The notes under the pieces: generated by a model | What the model was told of the DNA's origin: nothing | Seen by the model: the letters and a program-made list of their open reading frames with translations, nothing else | Databases searched by the model: none | Shown: positions 17,720-26,103 of the stretch, in pieces | Numbering within the stretch: position 1 is the first letter of the stretch | How the letters are laid out: each line of letters begins with the position of its first letter | From: Spirochaetales bacterium | GTDB lineage: Bacteria; Spirochaetota; Spirochaetia; DSM-27196; Salinispiraceae | DNA length: 64,000 bases | Assembly: GCA_009991955.1 (NCBI GenBank) | Contig: JAACWS010000010.1 | Coordinates: forward strand, 1-64,000 | Reading direction: 5' to 3' | Made by a program: the position numbers and the translations under genes

Positions 17720-20446
17720 ATGAAGCAATCGTTTCGAGACGAGTTCAAAATCGCGAAAACCCTGAAGGTAGGAACCAAGGAATACCGATATTTTAGTCTC
17801 CCTGCCTTGGCCGAAGTGACCAATATCGATGTAGGGCGACTTCCCTTTAGTATTCGGGTACTTTTAGAATCGGTAATCCGGACTATTAACCATAATGAGG
17901 TTACTCGGGAACACGCCCAGGCGTTCTTGGCGTATGACCCTTCGAATCCAACGGACATAGAAATTCCATTTAATCCTGCCCGGGTACTTTTGCAAGATTT
18001 TACCGGGGTCCCTTGTGTAGTAGACCTCGCCGCAATGCGTAGTGCGATGAAGCGTATGGGTGGAGATCCTCAAAAAATCAATCCAAAACTTCCGGTTCAT
18101 CTCGTCATAGACCATTCGGTAAACACCGACTTTTTTGGAACTAGCCAATCGTTCAAGAAGAATATGGACATAGAATTTCACCGAAATAAGGAACGCTATG
18201 AGTTCTTGCGTTGGGGCCAGGAGGCATTGGAAAACTTTAATGTGGTTCCCCCAGCTAGCGGTATCTGCCACCAGGTAAACCTTGAGTACCTAGGAAAGGT
18301 CGTTCAAGTAGCCGAAACCGCCGAGGGGCCGGTAGCGTATTTTGATACCTTGGTTGGCACCGATAGTCATACAACCATGATTAACGGTTTAGGAATTTTA
18401 GGCTGGGGAGTCGGGGGAATCGAAGCCGAAGCTGCTATGTTAGGTCAGCCCATTTATATGCTTGCTCCACCGGTTGTGGGTGTAAAAATGAGCGGAACGC
18501 TCAAGGCTGGAATTACTGCTACAGACCTGGTTCTTCGGGTTACCGAACTGCTACGGAAGCTCGGTGTAGTAAACAAGATCGTTGAGTTCTTTGGACCTGG
18601 TTTAGGAGCACTCAGCGTTCCAGACAGGGCTACCTTGGCAAACATGGCACCGGAGTACGGTGCAACTGCAGGGTACTTCCCCGTAGACGACAAAACCCTC
18701 GAGTACATGTATGCAACCGGGCGGGATGAATCGTTACTTAGCCTTGTTACGGCCTACGCTAGGGCACAAGGAATGTACCGAGACGAAAACACCCCTGATC
18801 CCGAATACCAGGCTGTGCTTGACCTTGATTTGGGGACAATCGAACCGGCAATAGCAGGGCCTAAACGACCTCAGGATCGAATAACCCTAAAAGATGTCCC
18901 CCGGGTACTCAAGGAGACCTATCTCGCACCAATAAAAGATCGAGGATACGCCCTCAGGCCGGAGGATATCGATCGTAAGGCATCGGTACACGATCCTGAA
19001 CATGGGGACTACGAATTACGCCAAGGGGACGTGGTAATCGCGTCGATCACTAGTTGTACTAACACCTCCAACCCTTCAGTACTCCTAGGAGCTGGATTGT
19101 TAGCCAAAAAAGCCGTAGAAAAAGGACTCAAGGTTCCTCCCTACGTAAAGACTAGCTTTGCCCCTGGATCGGTAGTGGTAACCGAGTACCTCGCCAAGGC
19201 TGGGCTCATGCCATATCTGGAAACGCTCGGTTTCAACCTCGTAGGCTACGGATGTATGACCTGTATTGGCAACTCGGGACCTCTGCCCGAAACTATATCC
19301 AAAGCTGTCGAAAGAGGAGATCTCACGGTTGCTGCGGTGCTTTCAGGAAACCGAAACTTTGAAGGGAGGATAAACCCTCATACTCGGGTGAACTTCCTTG
19401 CCTCGCCACCTTTATGTGTCGCCTATGCCCTGGCTGGAAATGTTCATATCAACCTTGATTCCGAACCCTTGGGACTTGGTTCCGATGGAAAACCTGTGTA
19501 CCTGAAGGATATTTGGCCCGGGGACGAAGAACTGGCCAATTTTGTGACGAAGGCCCTTGATAGACAAGCCTTTATCAAGAGTTACTCGGGAATCGAAGCT
19601 TCGAATCCTACCTGGAATTCTTTAGAAGTTGCCAAAGAACAGGTGTATCTTTGGGATGAGAACTCGACCTACATACAGGAGCCACCCTTTTTCATGGGAA
19701 TGGATTTAGAGGTTTCGCCGATTGCACCGATAGACGAGGCGCGGGTTCTGGTAAAGGTTGGGGATTCGATAACTACCGATCATATTAGTCCCGCAGGTTC
19801 TATAGCTGGTGACAGTCCAGCAGGCCAATATTTGTCCGAAAAAAAGGTCGATAAATTTGACTTCAATTCCTATGGGAGTAGGCGAGGTAATGACCGAATA
19901 ATGACCCGGGGCACCTTTGCGAATATTCGCCTTCGAAATCAATTAGCACCGGGAACCGAAGGAAGTTGGACCACCTATTTCCCCGAGAATTTGCAGATTT
20001 CTATTTTTGATGCCGCCCAAAGGTACCAAGAAGCGAAAATTCCTACTATTGTATTAGCCGGAAAAGACTACGGAATGGGTTCCAGTCGCGACTGGGCAGC
20101 CAAGGGCGTTCAACTTCTTGGGGTGAAGGCAGTTATTGCAGAAAGTTTTGAGCGAATCCACCGGTCGAATCTTATCGGAATGGGAGTTTTACCCTTAATG
20201 TTCCTGGAGGGAACAACAGCGGACAGTTTGGGACTCACTGGACAGGAGGTATTTTCGATACCCGTAGGCGATGGCGTCCAACCCAAGGATACCCTCGTGA
20301 TTACCGCTACAAAAGCCGATGGGACAAAAGTTGTATTCCCTGTCGTGTGTCGAATAGATAGTTCGGTAGAAATTGATTACTACCGGAATGGCGGAATTCT
20401 CCACAGTGTTCTACGAAAAATGATCAAAGAGGGTCTTAATTCTTAA
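17720..20446 (+). CDS. acnA: Aconitate hydratase A
   Basis: Aconitase of the AcnA/IRP1 type, 908 aa, interconverting citrate and isocitrate. The three cysteine ligands of the 4Fe-4S cluster are visible in SCTNTSNP and GYGCMTCIGNSG. LVGTDSHTTM, TFANIRLRN and DYGMGSSRDWAAKG are active-site segments, and the C-terminal swivel domain is complete. A strong AAAGGAG precedes the ATG. Single gene with its own promoter. Presence of a full aconitase argues for at least a partial citrate pathway, unlike host-restricted spirochaetes. No other cycle gene is in the window. Confidence 0.95.
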   Translation: MKQSFRDEFKIAKTLKVGTKEYRYFSLPALAEVTNIDVGRLPFSIRVLLESVIRTINHNEVTREHAQAFLAYDPSNPTDIEIPFNPARVLLQDFTGVPCVVDLAAMRSAMKRMGGDPQKINPKLPVHLVIDHSVNTDFFGTSQSFKKNMDIEFHRNKERYEFLRWGQEALENFNVVPPASGICHQVNLEYLGKVVQVAETAEGPVAYFDTLVGTDSHTTMINGLGILGWGVGGIEAEAAMLGQPIYMLAPPVVGVKMSGTLKAGITATDLVLRVTELLRKLGVVNKIVEFFGPGLGALSVPDRATLANMAPEYGATAGYFPVDDKTLEYMYATGRDESLLSLVTAYARAQGMYRDENTPDPEYQAVLDLDLGTIEPAIAGPKRPQDRITLKDVPRVLKETYLAPIKDRGYALRPEDIDRKASVHDPEHGDYELRQGDVVIASITSCTNTSNPSVLLGAGLLAKKAVEKGLKVPPYVKTSFAPGSVVVTEYLAKAGLMPYLETLGFNLVGYGCMTCIGNSGPLPETISKAVERGDLTVAAVLSGNRNFEGRINPHTRVNFLASPPLCVAYALAGNVHINLDSEPLGLGSDGKPVYLKDIWPGDEELANFVTKALDRQAFIKSYSGIEASNPTWNSLEVAKEQVYLWDENSTYIQEPPFFMGMDLEVSPIAPIDEARVLVKVGDSITTDHISPAGSIAGDSPAGQYLSEKKVDKFDFNSYGSRRGNDRIMTRGTFANIRLRNQLAPGTEGSWTTYFPENLQISIFDAAQRYQEAKIPTIVLAGKDYGMGSSRDWAAKGVQLLGVKAVIAESFERIHRSNLIGMGVLPLMFLEGTTADSLGLTGQEVFSIPVGDGVQPKDTLVITATKADGTKVVFPVVCRIDSSVEIDYYRNGGILHSVLRKMIKEGLNS

Positions 20447-20457
20447 GATGATTTGTC

Positions 20458-21027
20458 ATGGGATTTGAGAGTCTGGAATACCCAGGATTTTTAATCGCGG
20501 ATCCCGAACTTGAGGATCCTAACTTTAGGATGACCGTTGTGGCCCTGATTCATCACGATGATCAGGGCTCCTTTGGTCTGGTTCTCAATCGACCGGGAGA
20601 AATGTTCTTGGCCGACATTCTTCCGGAGTTCGAAAAGAGCCCAAATGGGAGGCAACAAGTCTATCTGGGGGGACCGGTCGAGCAAAACCGACTCTTTGCT
20701 TTACATAACGGCGATTCTATTTTTCCCCGTAGTGGATACTGTAGCGAACTTTGTCCCAACCTCTTTTTTGAGCCAGACTTTAGTACACTAGAGAATGTTC
20801 TCTATTCAAAGTCGCTCACCCACCTCCGTTTCTATTTGGGATATGCCGGATGGGACAAGGGCCAACTCGAGCAAGAAATGATCCAAAGAACTTGGATTCC
20901 CTCTGCCATCCATGCAGATGTGGCTATGGAAGATAGTGGGATAAAAACCTGGCACCTTGCCCTGGCTAGAATGGGTCCTTACTACGCCCTCATTGGACAA
21001 ACCGGCTTCCGCCCAAGCCTCAATTAA
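20458..21027 (+). CDS. YqgE/AlgH family protein (UPF0301)
   Basis: A 189-aa YqgE/AlgH family protein: PGFLIADPELEDPNFRMTVVALIHHDDQGSFGLVLNRP is the family's N-terminal pattern, with LGGPV and LGYAGWDKGQLEQEM following. Biochemical function of the family is not established. It starts 11 bases after acnA, without a clear Shine-Dalgarno sequence, and probably shares the acnA transcript. Confidence 0.85.
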   Translation: MGFESLEYPGFLIADPELEDPNFRMTVVALIHHDDQGSFGLVLNRPGEMFLADILPEFEKSPNGRQQVYLGGPVEQNRLFALHNGDSIFPRSGYCSELCPNLFFEPDFSTLENVLYSKSLTHLRFYLGYAGWDKGQLEQEMIQRTWIPSAIHADVAMEDSGIKTWHLALARMGPYYALIGQTGFRPSLN

Positions 21028-21029
21028 GC

Positions 21030-21404
21030 TTACAGGGCCTTGTGTTCTACTACTCGCATCATCACGTATTCGACTAGATCCATGTCGATTACAGTGCCAT
21101 ATTCACTTATAACATCGCTAATAAATTCCCAGTCTTCTAATGAAAGGGGATCGTTCAATTCATCGTAGTCGAGAAGCAAAAGATCACAAAAATCGCCGAG
21201 AATTTGATCTCTTCCTTCATTGGTTTTTTCCCAACCGTAAGCAAAAATCTCATTTATCATTGCTTTGGGTAATTTTCCTAGGGGTTTTCCAAACGCCATA
21301 CTCATTTTTCTGGCTACTTGAATTTCGGTCTCAATACCAGGATGAAGTAGTACTTCCTTTCGGGTATCAGCTAGGGCCTTGGCTATCATCGATGAGGCGC
21401 GCAT
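21030..21404 (-). CDS. Uncharacterised 124-aa protein
   Basis: Not recognised. A soluble, helical protein with an acidic C-terminal half (MRASSMIAKALADTRKEV...). Monocistronic, convergent with the AlgH gene 2 bases away. No Shine-Dalgarno sequence precedes the ATG. A -10-like TAAGAT (21411-21416, minus strand) ends six bases before it, with a weak TTCATA 17 bases further up, consistent with a leaderless mRNA. Confidence 0.6.
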   Translation of the reverse strand: MRASSMIAKALADTRKEVLLHPGIETEIQVARKMSMAFGKPLGKLPKAMINEIFAYGWEKTNEGRDQILGDFCDLLLLDYDELNDPLSLEDWEFISDVISEYGTVIDMDLVEYVMMRVVEHKAL

Positions 21405-21482
21405 ACGCTTATCTTAGCATAATCGGATTGTTTTATGAAGCAAGCCAAATAGGGCTTTCTTTTCTCTCTGTGATCTTTTCGA

Positions 21483-21488
21483 TACACT
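21483..21488 (+). promoter_or_regulatory. -10 box of dus, leaderless geometry
   Basis: TACACT six bases before the GTG start of the dihydrouridine synthase gene; no convincing -35 and no Shine-Dalgarno sequence. Transcription should start on the GTG. Confidence 0.5.
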
Positions 21489-21494
21489 AACCTC

Positions 21495-22460
21495 GTGAAT
21501 AGCTACTACATACTTGCTCCAATGGCGTCTTTAACCCACCGGGCCCTTCGTGAACTTGTGATGAGTTTTGGTGGGTGCGATGAATACTTTACCGAAATGA
21601 TTAGTGCTGGAGCCCTTGTCGCAGGTGGTCCCCTCGAAAAATTCTATCTAGATTCTCAACCGAAACCCGAATTGGTTGTTTACCAGCTTGTCGGTGATGA
21701 CACTCTAACGATTGTGAGGGCCGCCGAAATCATGAATCGTTATCCATCTCGTGGCATAGATATCAACATGGGATGTTCTGCTCCTTTTATTAAAAAAAAG
21801 GGTGGCGGCGTCGCCTGGATGCTAAAACAGGACCAAGCCGTTGGGCTCATCGATATTCTTAAAAGAAAGTCACCAACTACCCGCCTGAGTGTAAAAATGC
21901 GTCTTGGAGTCCAAGATGATCCCGAAGACCTGCTTCAGTTCTGTAAACGATTGAAGTCGGCTGGGCTCGACCGAATAACCCTTCATCCGCGAACGGCGAA
22001 TCAGAAATTCAAAAGAAGAGCCCGTTGGGGAGCAGTCCAAGAACTAAAAGAGTCAATAGAACTAGAAGTTATTGGCAATGGGGATATTGGAACTTTTATC
22101 GAGCTTAAAGAAAAGTCTCAAGGTCCCTGGGACGGAGTAATGGTTGGTAGGGCGGCAGTTCAGCAACCGTGGATCTTCTTGTGGGCACAAAATCTTGCCG
22201 AATCTCGGCTTTCGGTAGATTTAGAAGAAACCGATTTAAAGTTTTTACATCTCCTGGAGATACATCAACCAAAAGAGTTTTTCATCAGTAGGGCCCTCCT
22301 GTTTTTTTCGTATTTTGCTCACAATGTGATCTGGCATCATAATCTGTACACTCAGCTACAAAAGTGTACAACCCGCAAGGAAATCGAGTATTTGTGGAGA
22401 GAATATTTTGTAGATAATCCCGAAGAAAGAATCAAACTACGACCCGAGACCTCCGAATGA
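21495..22460 (+). CDS. dus: tRNA-dihydrouridine synthase
   Basis: FMN-dependent reductase that converts uridines of tRNA D-loops to dihydrouridine, 321 aa. LAPMASLTHRALR is the N-terminal FMN-site motif, DINMGCSAPFIKKKGGG contains the catalytic cysteine (with Ser where Pro is usual after it), and SVKMRLG, ITLHPRT, GNGDIG and VMVGRAA complete the barrel. The GTG start at 21495 has no Shine-Dalgarno sequence but lies six bases after a TACACT. The next gene overlaps by 4 bases. Which D-loop position it modifies cannot be told. Confidence 0.9.
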   Translation: MNSYYILAPMASLTHRALRELVMSFGGCDEYFTEMISAGALVAGGPLEKFYLDSQPKPELVVYQLVGDDTLTIVRAAEIMNRYPSRGIDINMGCSAPFIKKKGGGVAWMLKQDQAVGLIDILKRKSPTTRLSVKMRLGVQDDPEDLLQFCKRLKSAGLDRITLHPRTANQKFKRRARWGAVQELKESIELEVIGNGDIGTFIELKEKSQGPWDGVMVGRAAVQQPWIFLWAQNLAESRLSVDLEETDLKFLHLLEIHQPKEFFISRALLFFSYFAHNVIWHHNLYTQLQKCTTRKEIEYLWREYFVDNPEERIKLRPETSE

Positions 22461-23503
22461 ACCCTCTGTTTCTATGGGTTGGTATTGCACTTTCATTTTT
22501 ATTCCTCGTTCTCGCAGGCCGTAAGAGTGTACCCACTCTTTACCCGGAACAATGGGTCCAAGAACTATCAGACCTAAGCAAAACTTTGGATAAAGAATGG
22601 ACTTCGGATATTGAACCCTATCGAAAGGCTTTTCTTAACGTCGATATACCCCTTTTTATCCGAGCTATTTCGATGAATGATTACAAAATTGCTCTTTTCA
22701 AGTTTGCTGATCTCGGTGAAAAAACCTTGGGCGATGTGCTCATTGTACATGGATACATGGCTCATAGTGGCCACTTACTCGATTTAGGTCTCTTTTTTCG
22801 GCAACAAAACCTTCGGGTGTACTTCTTGGACCTACCAGGACACGGACTTTCATCGGGGGAACGATTCTCAATAACTGACTTTCGTGACTATGGTCAGGCT
22901 GTGAGTGTCGCCTGGAACGTTTTAACCTTGTCCCCACGACCAGGAATAATGGTCGGTCATAGTACCGGTAGTTCAGCAATTATCGAAAGCTTGTCCTTAC
23001 TAGAAAAAAACCAACCGGCCGCTCTTGTTTTCGGAGCCCCCCTGGTAGAACTTCAACGAAGGGGTTTTCGAACCACATTAAATTCACTGGCGGGGAAAAA
23101 AACGATAAAGTTACCCGAGATTTTTAGGAACCCCCGCTTCATGAGCCAAGGAGCAAGCAAGAACCCATGCTTTTGGGATTTTGCACTTTTAGGTGATCCC
23201 TTATACCGCTGGATCTACGCACCTTCGTGGATGAACGCCTACGAACTTTGGATACAGTCTATCCTCAATCGCAGTCATGGGATTTTTTCCGGACCTGTAC
23301 TCATTGTCCAAGGACAACAAGACACAGTAATTGACTGGAGAAAGAATCAAGACTTACTACCAATTCTTTTTAGTCACTTGGAATTACAGTTTCTACCCTC
23401 TGTTACCCATACTATTTTTAACCTCGTTCCCAATGAAATGAATGACATTTATGAAATAATAAAGCGATTTATTGAAAGAATTCACAAGTTTGGGAAAATA
23501 TAG
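22457..23503 (+). CDS. Membrane-anchored alpha/beta hydrolase, lysophospholipase-like
   Basis: A 348-aa hydrolase with an N-terminal membrane anchor (residues 4-21). VHGYMAHSGH is the oxyanion-hole region, GHSTGSSA the nucleophile elbow (Ser), QGQQDTVIDW carries the acid and SVTHTIFNL the His, so the catalytic triad looks complete. Closest in style to monoacylglycerol lipases and lysophospholipase L2 (PldB). The ATGA overlap with dus indicates translational coupling. The last 22 bases overlap the convergent 241-aa gene. Confidence 0.78.
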   Translation: MNPLFLWVGIALSFLFLVLAGRKSVPTLYPEQWVQELSDLSKTLDKEWTSDIEPYRKAFLNVDIPLFIRAISMNDYKIALFKFADLGEKTLGDVLIVHGYMAHSGHLLDLGLFFRQQNLRVYFLDLPGHGLSSGERFSITDFRDYGQAVSVAWNVLTLSPRPGIMVGHSTGSSAIIESLSLLEKNQPAALVFGAPLVELQRRGFRTTLNSLAGKKTIKLPEIFRNPRFMSQGASKNPCFWDFALLGDPLYRWIYAPSWMNAYELWIQSILNRSHGIFSGPVLIVQGQQDTVIDWRKNQDLLPILFSHLELQFLPSVTHTIFNLVPNEMNDIYEIIKRFIERIHKFGKI

Positions 23504-24207
23504 ATTTCTTCTAAACTAGCGTAGATTTCGTTTGCCAATCGACTATCTCGCGTCCGACCTCGGACAAGAAAGAGGGGTTCGATAAGGGATTCATCGGGAT
23601 ATACCCTAAACTGACGAAAGTCATTACCCAGCAAACCTAAGACCGCTCGCACGAAACCTGGGTCTATGGGTCGAGATCCAGAACCTTGGGCAAAAAGTTC
23701 TTCTCTAACAAATACTACTAGTTCCGGGGAAAATCTCTTCGAAACGCTTGCGGTTTTCTCGAGGACGTAGTGCAGAATGATCGGGTCGCCCTGGGTTTGC
23801 ATAATCGAGCTCAAATAATTCAGATAATACTCTTCGGGCAAGGGAAATACGAGATCGATCAGGATAAAAAGGGATCGGGGATTGGTAGCAAAAATTCTCT
23901 CGAGACCTCGAGGGTTCTGGTCAGATCGGACTCTGGTAGCTGAAACAAGCTCACCGATGAAATCGATATATTCTTTACTTTGGGTCGATATTCGACCACT
24001 TTCCACCCCCCCCTTGAGTTCGGCGAGAGCGGTTAAAGCAACCGATGAATCGCGTGAATCTAAGAGGGCTTTCAATATGTACTGCTCTTCAGAAGGTAAT
24101 CCTGGAAGAGAAAAAGACCTCCAGCCTTCAAGCCTCCCTTCTTGACCCTCAAGTGGAAAAAGTGTCATCAGGGCAAAAAAAACTATTCTAGGGGTTATTG
24201 GTGTCAC
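23482..24207 (-). CDS. Uncharacterised exported 241-aa protein
   Basis: Not recognised. A hydrophobic N-terminus (ITPRIVFFALMTLFPLEG) looks like a signal peptide; the rest is helical, with possible HEAT-like repeats, unproven. It starts with GTG, with no Shine-Dalgarno sequence. A good minus-strand promoter (TTGTCA, 17 bases, TATTGT) ends seven bases upstream, so the mRNA is predicted to be leaderless. Divergent from coaD with overlapping -35 boxes. Confidence 0.6.
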   Translation of the reverse strand: MTPITPRIVFFALMTLFPLEGQEGRLEGWRSFSLPGLPSEEQYILKALLDSRDSSVALTALAELKGGVESGRISTQSKEYIDFIGELVSATRVRSDQNPRGLERIFATNPRSLFILIDLVFPLPEEYYLNYLSSIMQTQGDPIILHYVLEKTASVSKRFSPELVVFVREELFAQGSGSRPIDPGFVRAVLGLLGNDFRQFRVYPDESLIEPLFLVRGRTRDSRLANEIYASLEEIYIFPNL

Positions 24208-24214
24208 GCTCTCT

Positions 24215-24265
24215 ACAATATTTCAAACTACCTTCCTTGACAATGATGGTATCTCATTCTATTAT
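24215..24265. promoter_or_regulatory. Back-to-back promoters of coaD and the 241-aa gene
   Basis: Plus strand: TTGACA 24237-24242, 17-base spacer, TATTAT 24260-24265, start codon nine bases on. Minus strand: TTGTCA (24243-24238), 17-base spacer, TATTGT (24220-24215), GTG eight bases on. The -35 boxes share five base pairs, so the promoters should exclude each other. Both lead to leaderless or nearly leaderless transcripts. Confidence 0.75.
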
Positions 24266-24273
24266 CGCTGATT

Positions 24274-24771
24274 ATGTTGACGGCCTTATTTCCAGGCTCT
24301 TTCGATCCGCCGACCCTTGGCCACACAAATCTTATCGATCGTTGTGCTGAGATATACGATAAAATTTACGTGGTTGTTGCTGTAAACTCGCAGAAAACCT
24401 ATAGCTTTTCTGCAGATGAGCGTCTCGAAATGATGAAAAAGCTAACTTTGAGTTACAGTAATGTTGAAGTGGTGGCCTGGGATAAGTTGATTGTAACATT
24501 TGCAGAGAAAGTTCAGGCAAAAATTATGATTCGGGGCGTGCGAGCGTTGACGGACTTTAATTATGAGTTTGAATTATCGATGATCAATAAAGGGCTAAAT
24601 CGAAATATTGAAACTATTTTTATGCCCACAGATCCTCGATACTTTGTTTTACGATCGTCCGCGATCAAAGAGTTAGTTCGCCTTGGGGGAGATATTTCAG
24701 AGATGGTTCCCGAGATCATCATTGAAGAAGTCTACGATCGATATCGATCAAAGGTAAAAAATAGAAGATAA
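24274..24771 (+). CDS. coaD: Phosphopantetheine adenylyltransferase
   Basis: Fourth step of coenzyme A synthesis: 4'-phosphopantetheine plus ATP to dephospho-CoA. The protein is 165 aa, the usual length. The nucleotidyltransferase motif FPGSFDPPTLGHTNLIDR opens it, MIRGVRALTDFNYEFE is the substrate-binding segment, and YFVLRSSAIKELVRLGGDIS is the ISSTxIR-type motif. The ATG lies nine bases after a near-consensus -10 and lacks a Shine-Dalgarno sequence, so it should be read from a leaderless mRNA. Confidence 0.95.
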   Translation: MLTALFPGSFDPPTLGHTNLIDRCAEIYDKIYVVVAVNSQKTYSFSADERLEMMKKLTLSYSNVEVVAWDKLIVTFAEKVQAKIMIRGVRALTDFNYEFELSMINKGLNRNIETIFMPTDPRYFVLRSSAIKELVRLGGDISEMVPEIIIEEVYDRYRSKVKNRR

Positions 24772-24792
24772 CTGAATTTGATTCAGGAATAG

Positions 24793-24821
24793 TTGACAGC
24801 ATAGTCTAATACTTGTAATGT
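24793..24821 (+). promoter_or_regulatory. Promoter of rpmF-acpP-rnc
   Basis: TTGACA (24793-24798), 17-base spacer, TAATGT (24816-24821). Transcription would begin about 33 bases before rpmF, leaving room for the GAGGTAGGA ribosome-binding site; a contrast to coaD next door. Confidence 0.65.
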
Positions 24822-24861
24822 ATGGTCATTACAAAATCTAAAGGTTTTTGTGAGGTAGGAA

Positions 24862-25050
24862 ATGGCAGTACCAAAGAAAAGAGCTTCAAAAGCTCGAACA
24901 CGACGAAGAGCGTCAATTAACGCAAAATTAGAAGTAGCTAACCTCTCTGAGTGCGATAATTGTGGTGCGATGAAGATGCCCCATAGGGTTTGTCCAAAAT
25001 GTGGACATTATAGAGGTCGACAGGTACTAGAAGTAAGTTCACTAGGATAA
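24862..25050 (+). CDS. rpmF: Ribosomal protein L32
   Basis: Large-subunit ribosomal protein, 62 aa. The conserved start AVPKKRASKARTRRRA and the four-cysteine zinc ribbon CDNCGAMKMPHRVCPKC are intact, so this is the zinc-binding form. First gene of a unit with acpP and rnc. In many bacteria plsX and fab genes lie between rpmF and acpP; here they are absent. Confidence 0.96.
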   Translation: MAVPKKRASKARTRRRASINAKLEVANLSECDNCGAMKMPHRVCPKCGHYRGRQVLEVSSLG

Positions 25051-25098
25051 AAGTATCATTTGCTTCGAATGAGCAAAATAAATTTTACGGAGGGTCCA

Positions 25099-25335
25099 AT
25101 GGACGAAATGCTGGAAAAACTGAAGAAACTCATCGCGGATAAGCTTGAAGTAGAGGAAGATAAAATCACTCCCGAAGCTTCTTTCCGTCAAGATTTAGGT
25201 GCTGATAGTCTCGACTTGTATGAACTAGTTTATGCTATCGAAGAAGAGCTCGGTATTCAAATTCCTGATGAGCAAACAAATGAATTTGAGACCGTTCAGG
25301 ACGCCCTCAATTTTCTAAAATCTCAAAGTAAATAA
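25099..25335 (+). CDS. acpP: Acyl carrier protein
   Basis: Carrier of growing fatty acyl chains on a phosphopantetheine arm attached to the Ser of GADSLDLYELV. It is 78 aa, very acidic, of usual length. The frame is open from 25060, but the ATG at 25099 follows ACGGAGGG at good spacing and begins the normal helix I (MDEMLEKLKKLIADKLEV). Lies between rpmF and rnc. Confidence 0.95.
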   Translation: MDEMLEKLKKLIADKLEVEEDKITPEASFRQDLGADSLDLYELVYAIEEELGIQIPDEQTNEFETVQDALNFLKSQSK

Positions 25336-25344
25336 GATTCAGCG

Positions 25345-26103
25345 GTGCCTGGTACTAAAGTATTTGAGGGGCAAATCGCTCCAGTACTCAGCAACCAAAG
25401 ACGGAAAGAATTGTCTCTTTTTGAAAAGAGAATTGGAATAAGGTTCAGAAGAGTTGATCTTCTGAACCTTGCTTTTTGTCACCGCTCTTTCGCAAATGAA
25501 CAAGCAAATCCAGTAGGAAACAACGAAAAGCTAGAGTTTCTTGGAGACTCCATCTTGGGTTTCCTGGTCTCGGAGTACCTCTACTTGCGACTCCTCAACA
25601 AGAGCGAAGGCGATTTGGCAAAAATTAAGTCCTTTGTAGTTTCCGAAACAAGTCTTGCACAAATCTCTAAAGATCTCGAGATCGATAAGTTCCTTCTTTT
25701 AGGTAGGGGTGAAGATGTGTCCGGAGGACGGGACAAGAAGGCACTTCTCGCTGACGCCTTCGAGGCAGTTCTCGGGGCTATTTACCTGGAAGTTGGGATG
25801 AAGGTAACTAAAAAGTTTGTTTTGCGGTTTCTCGTTCCGGAAATACAAAAAGTTTTAGAAAATAAACATATCAAAGACTACAAGACTTTACTCCAGGAGT
25901 TTGTCCAAAAAGAATACAAGTCCTATCCACGATACCAATTAGTCAAAAAGACCGGTCCAGACCATGCGAAAATCTTCTGGATCGAAGTGGTGGTTGATTC
26001 TACTACTTTTGGACCAGGACAGGGGAGGAATAAAAAGGAAGCGGAACAAAAGGCTGCCCAATTAGCGTGGGAGGCCTTGGGCCCGCGAGAAGAAAATTCT
26101 TAA
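25345..26103 (+). CDS. rnc: Ribonuclease III
   Basis: Double-strand-specific endoribonuclease for rRNA and mRNA processing, 252 aa. The signature NEKLEFLGDSILGF holds the metal-binding Glu/Asp, and DAFEAVLGAIYLE holds the second acidic pair. A C-terminal double-stranded RNA-binding domain (about 175-245) ends with NKKEAEQKAAQLAWEAL. The start is GTG with only a weak upstream AAGA. Its stop overlaps the convergent cca gene by 4 bases. Confidence 0.93.
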   Translation: MPGTKVFEGQIAPVLSNQRRKELSLFEKRIGIRFRRVDLLNLAFCHRSFANEQANPVGNNEKLEFLGDSILGFLVSEYLYLRLLNKSEGDLAKIKSFVVSETSLAQISKDLEIDKFLLLGRGEDVSGGRDKKALLADAFEAVLGAIYLEVGMKVTKKFVLRFLVPEIQKVLENKHIKDYKTLLQEFVQKEYKSYPRYQLVKKTGPDHAKIFWIEVVVDSTTFGPGQGRNKKEAEQKAAQLAWEALGPREENS

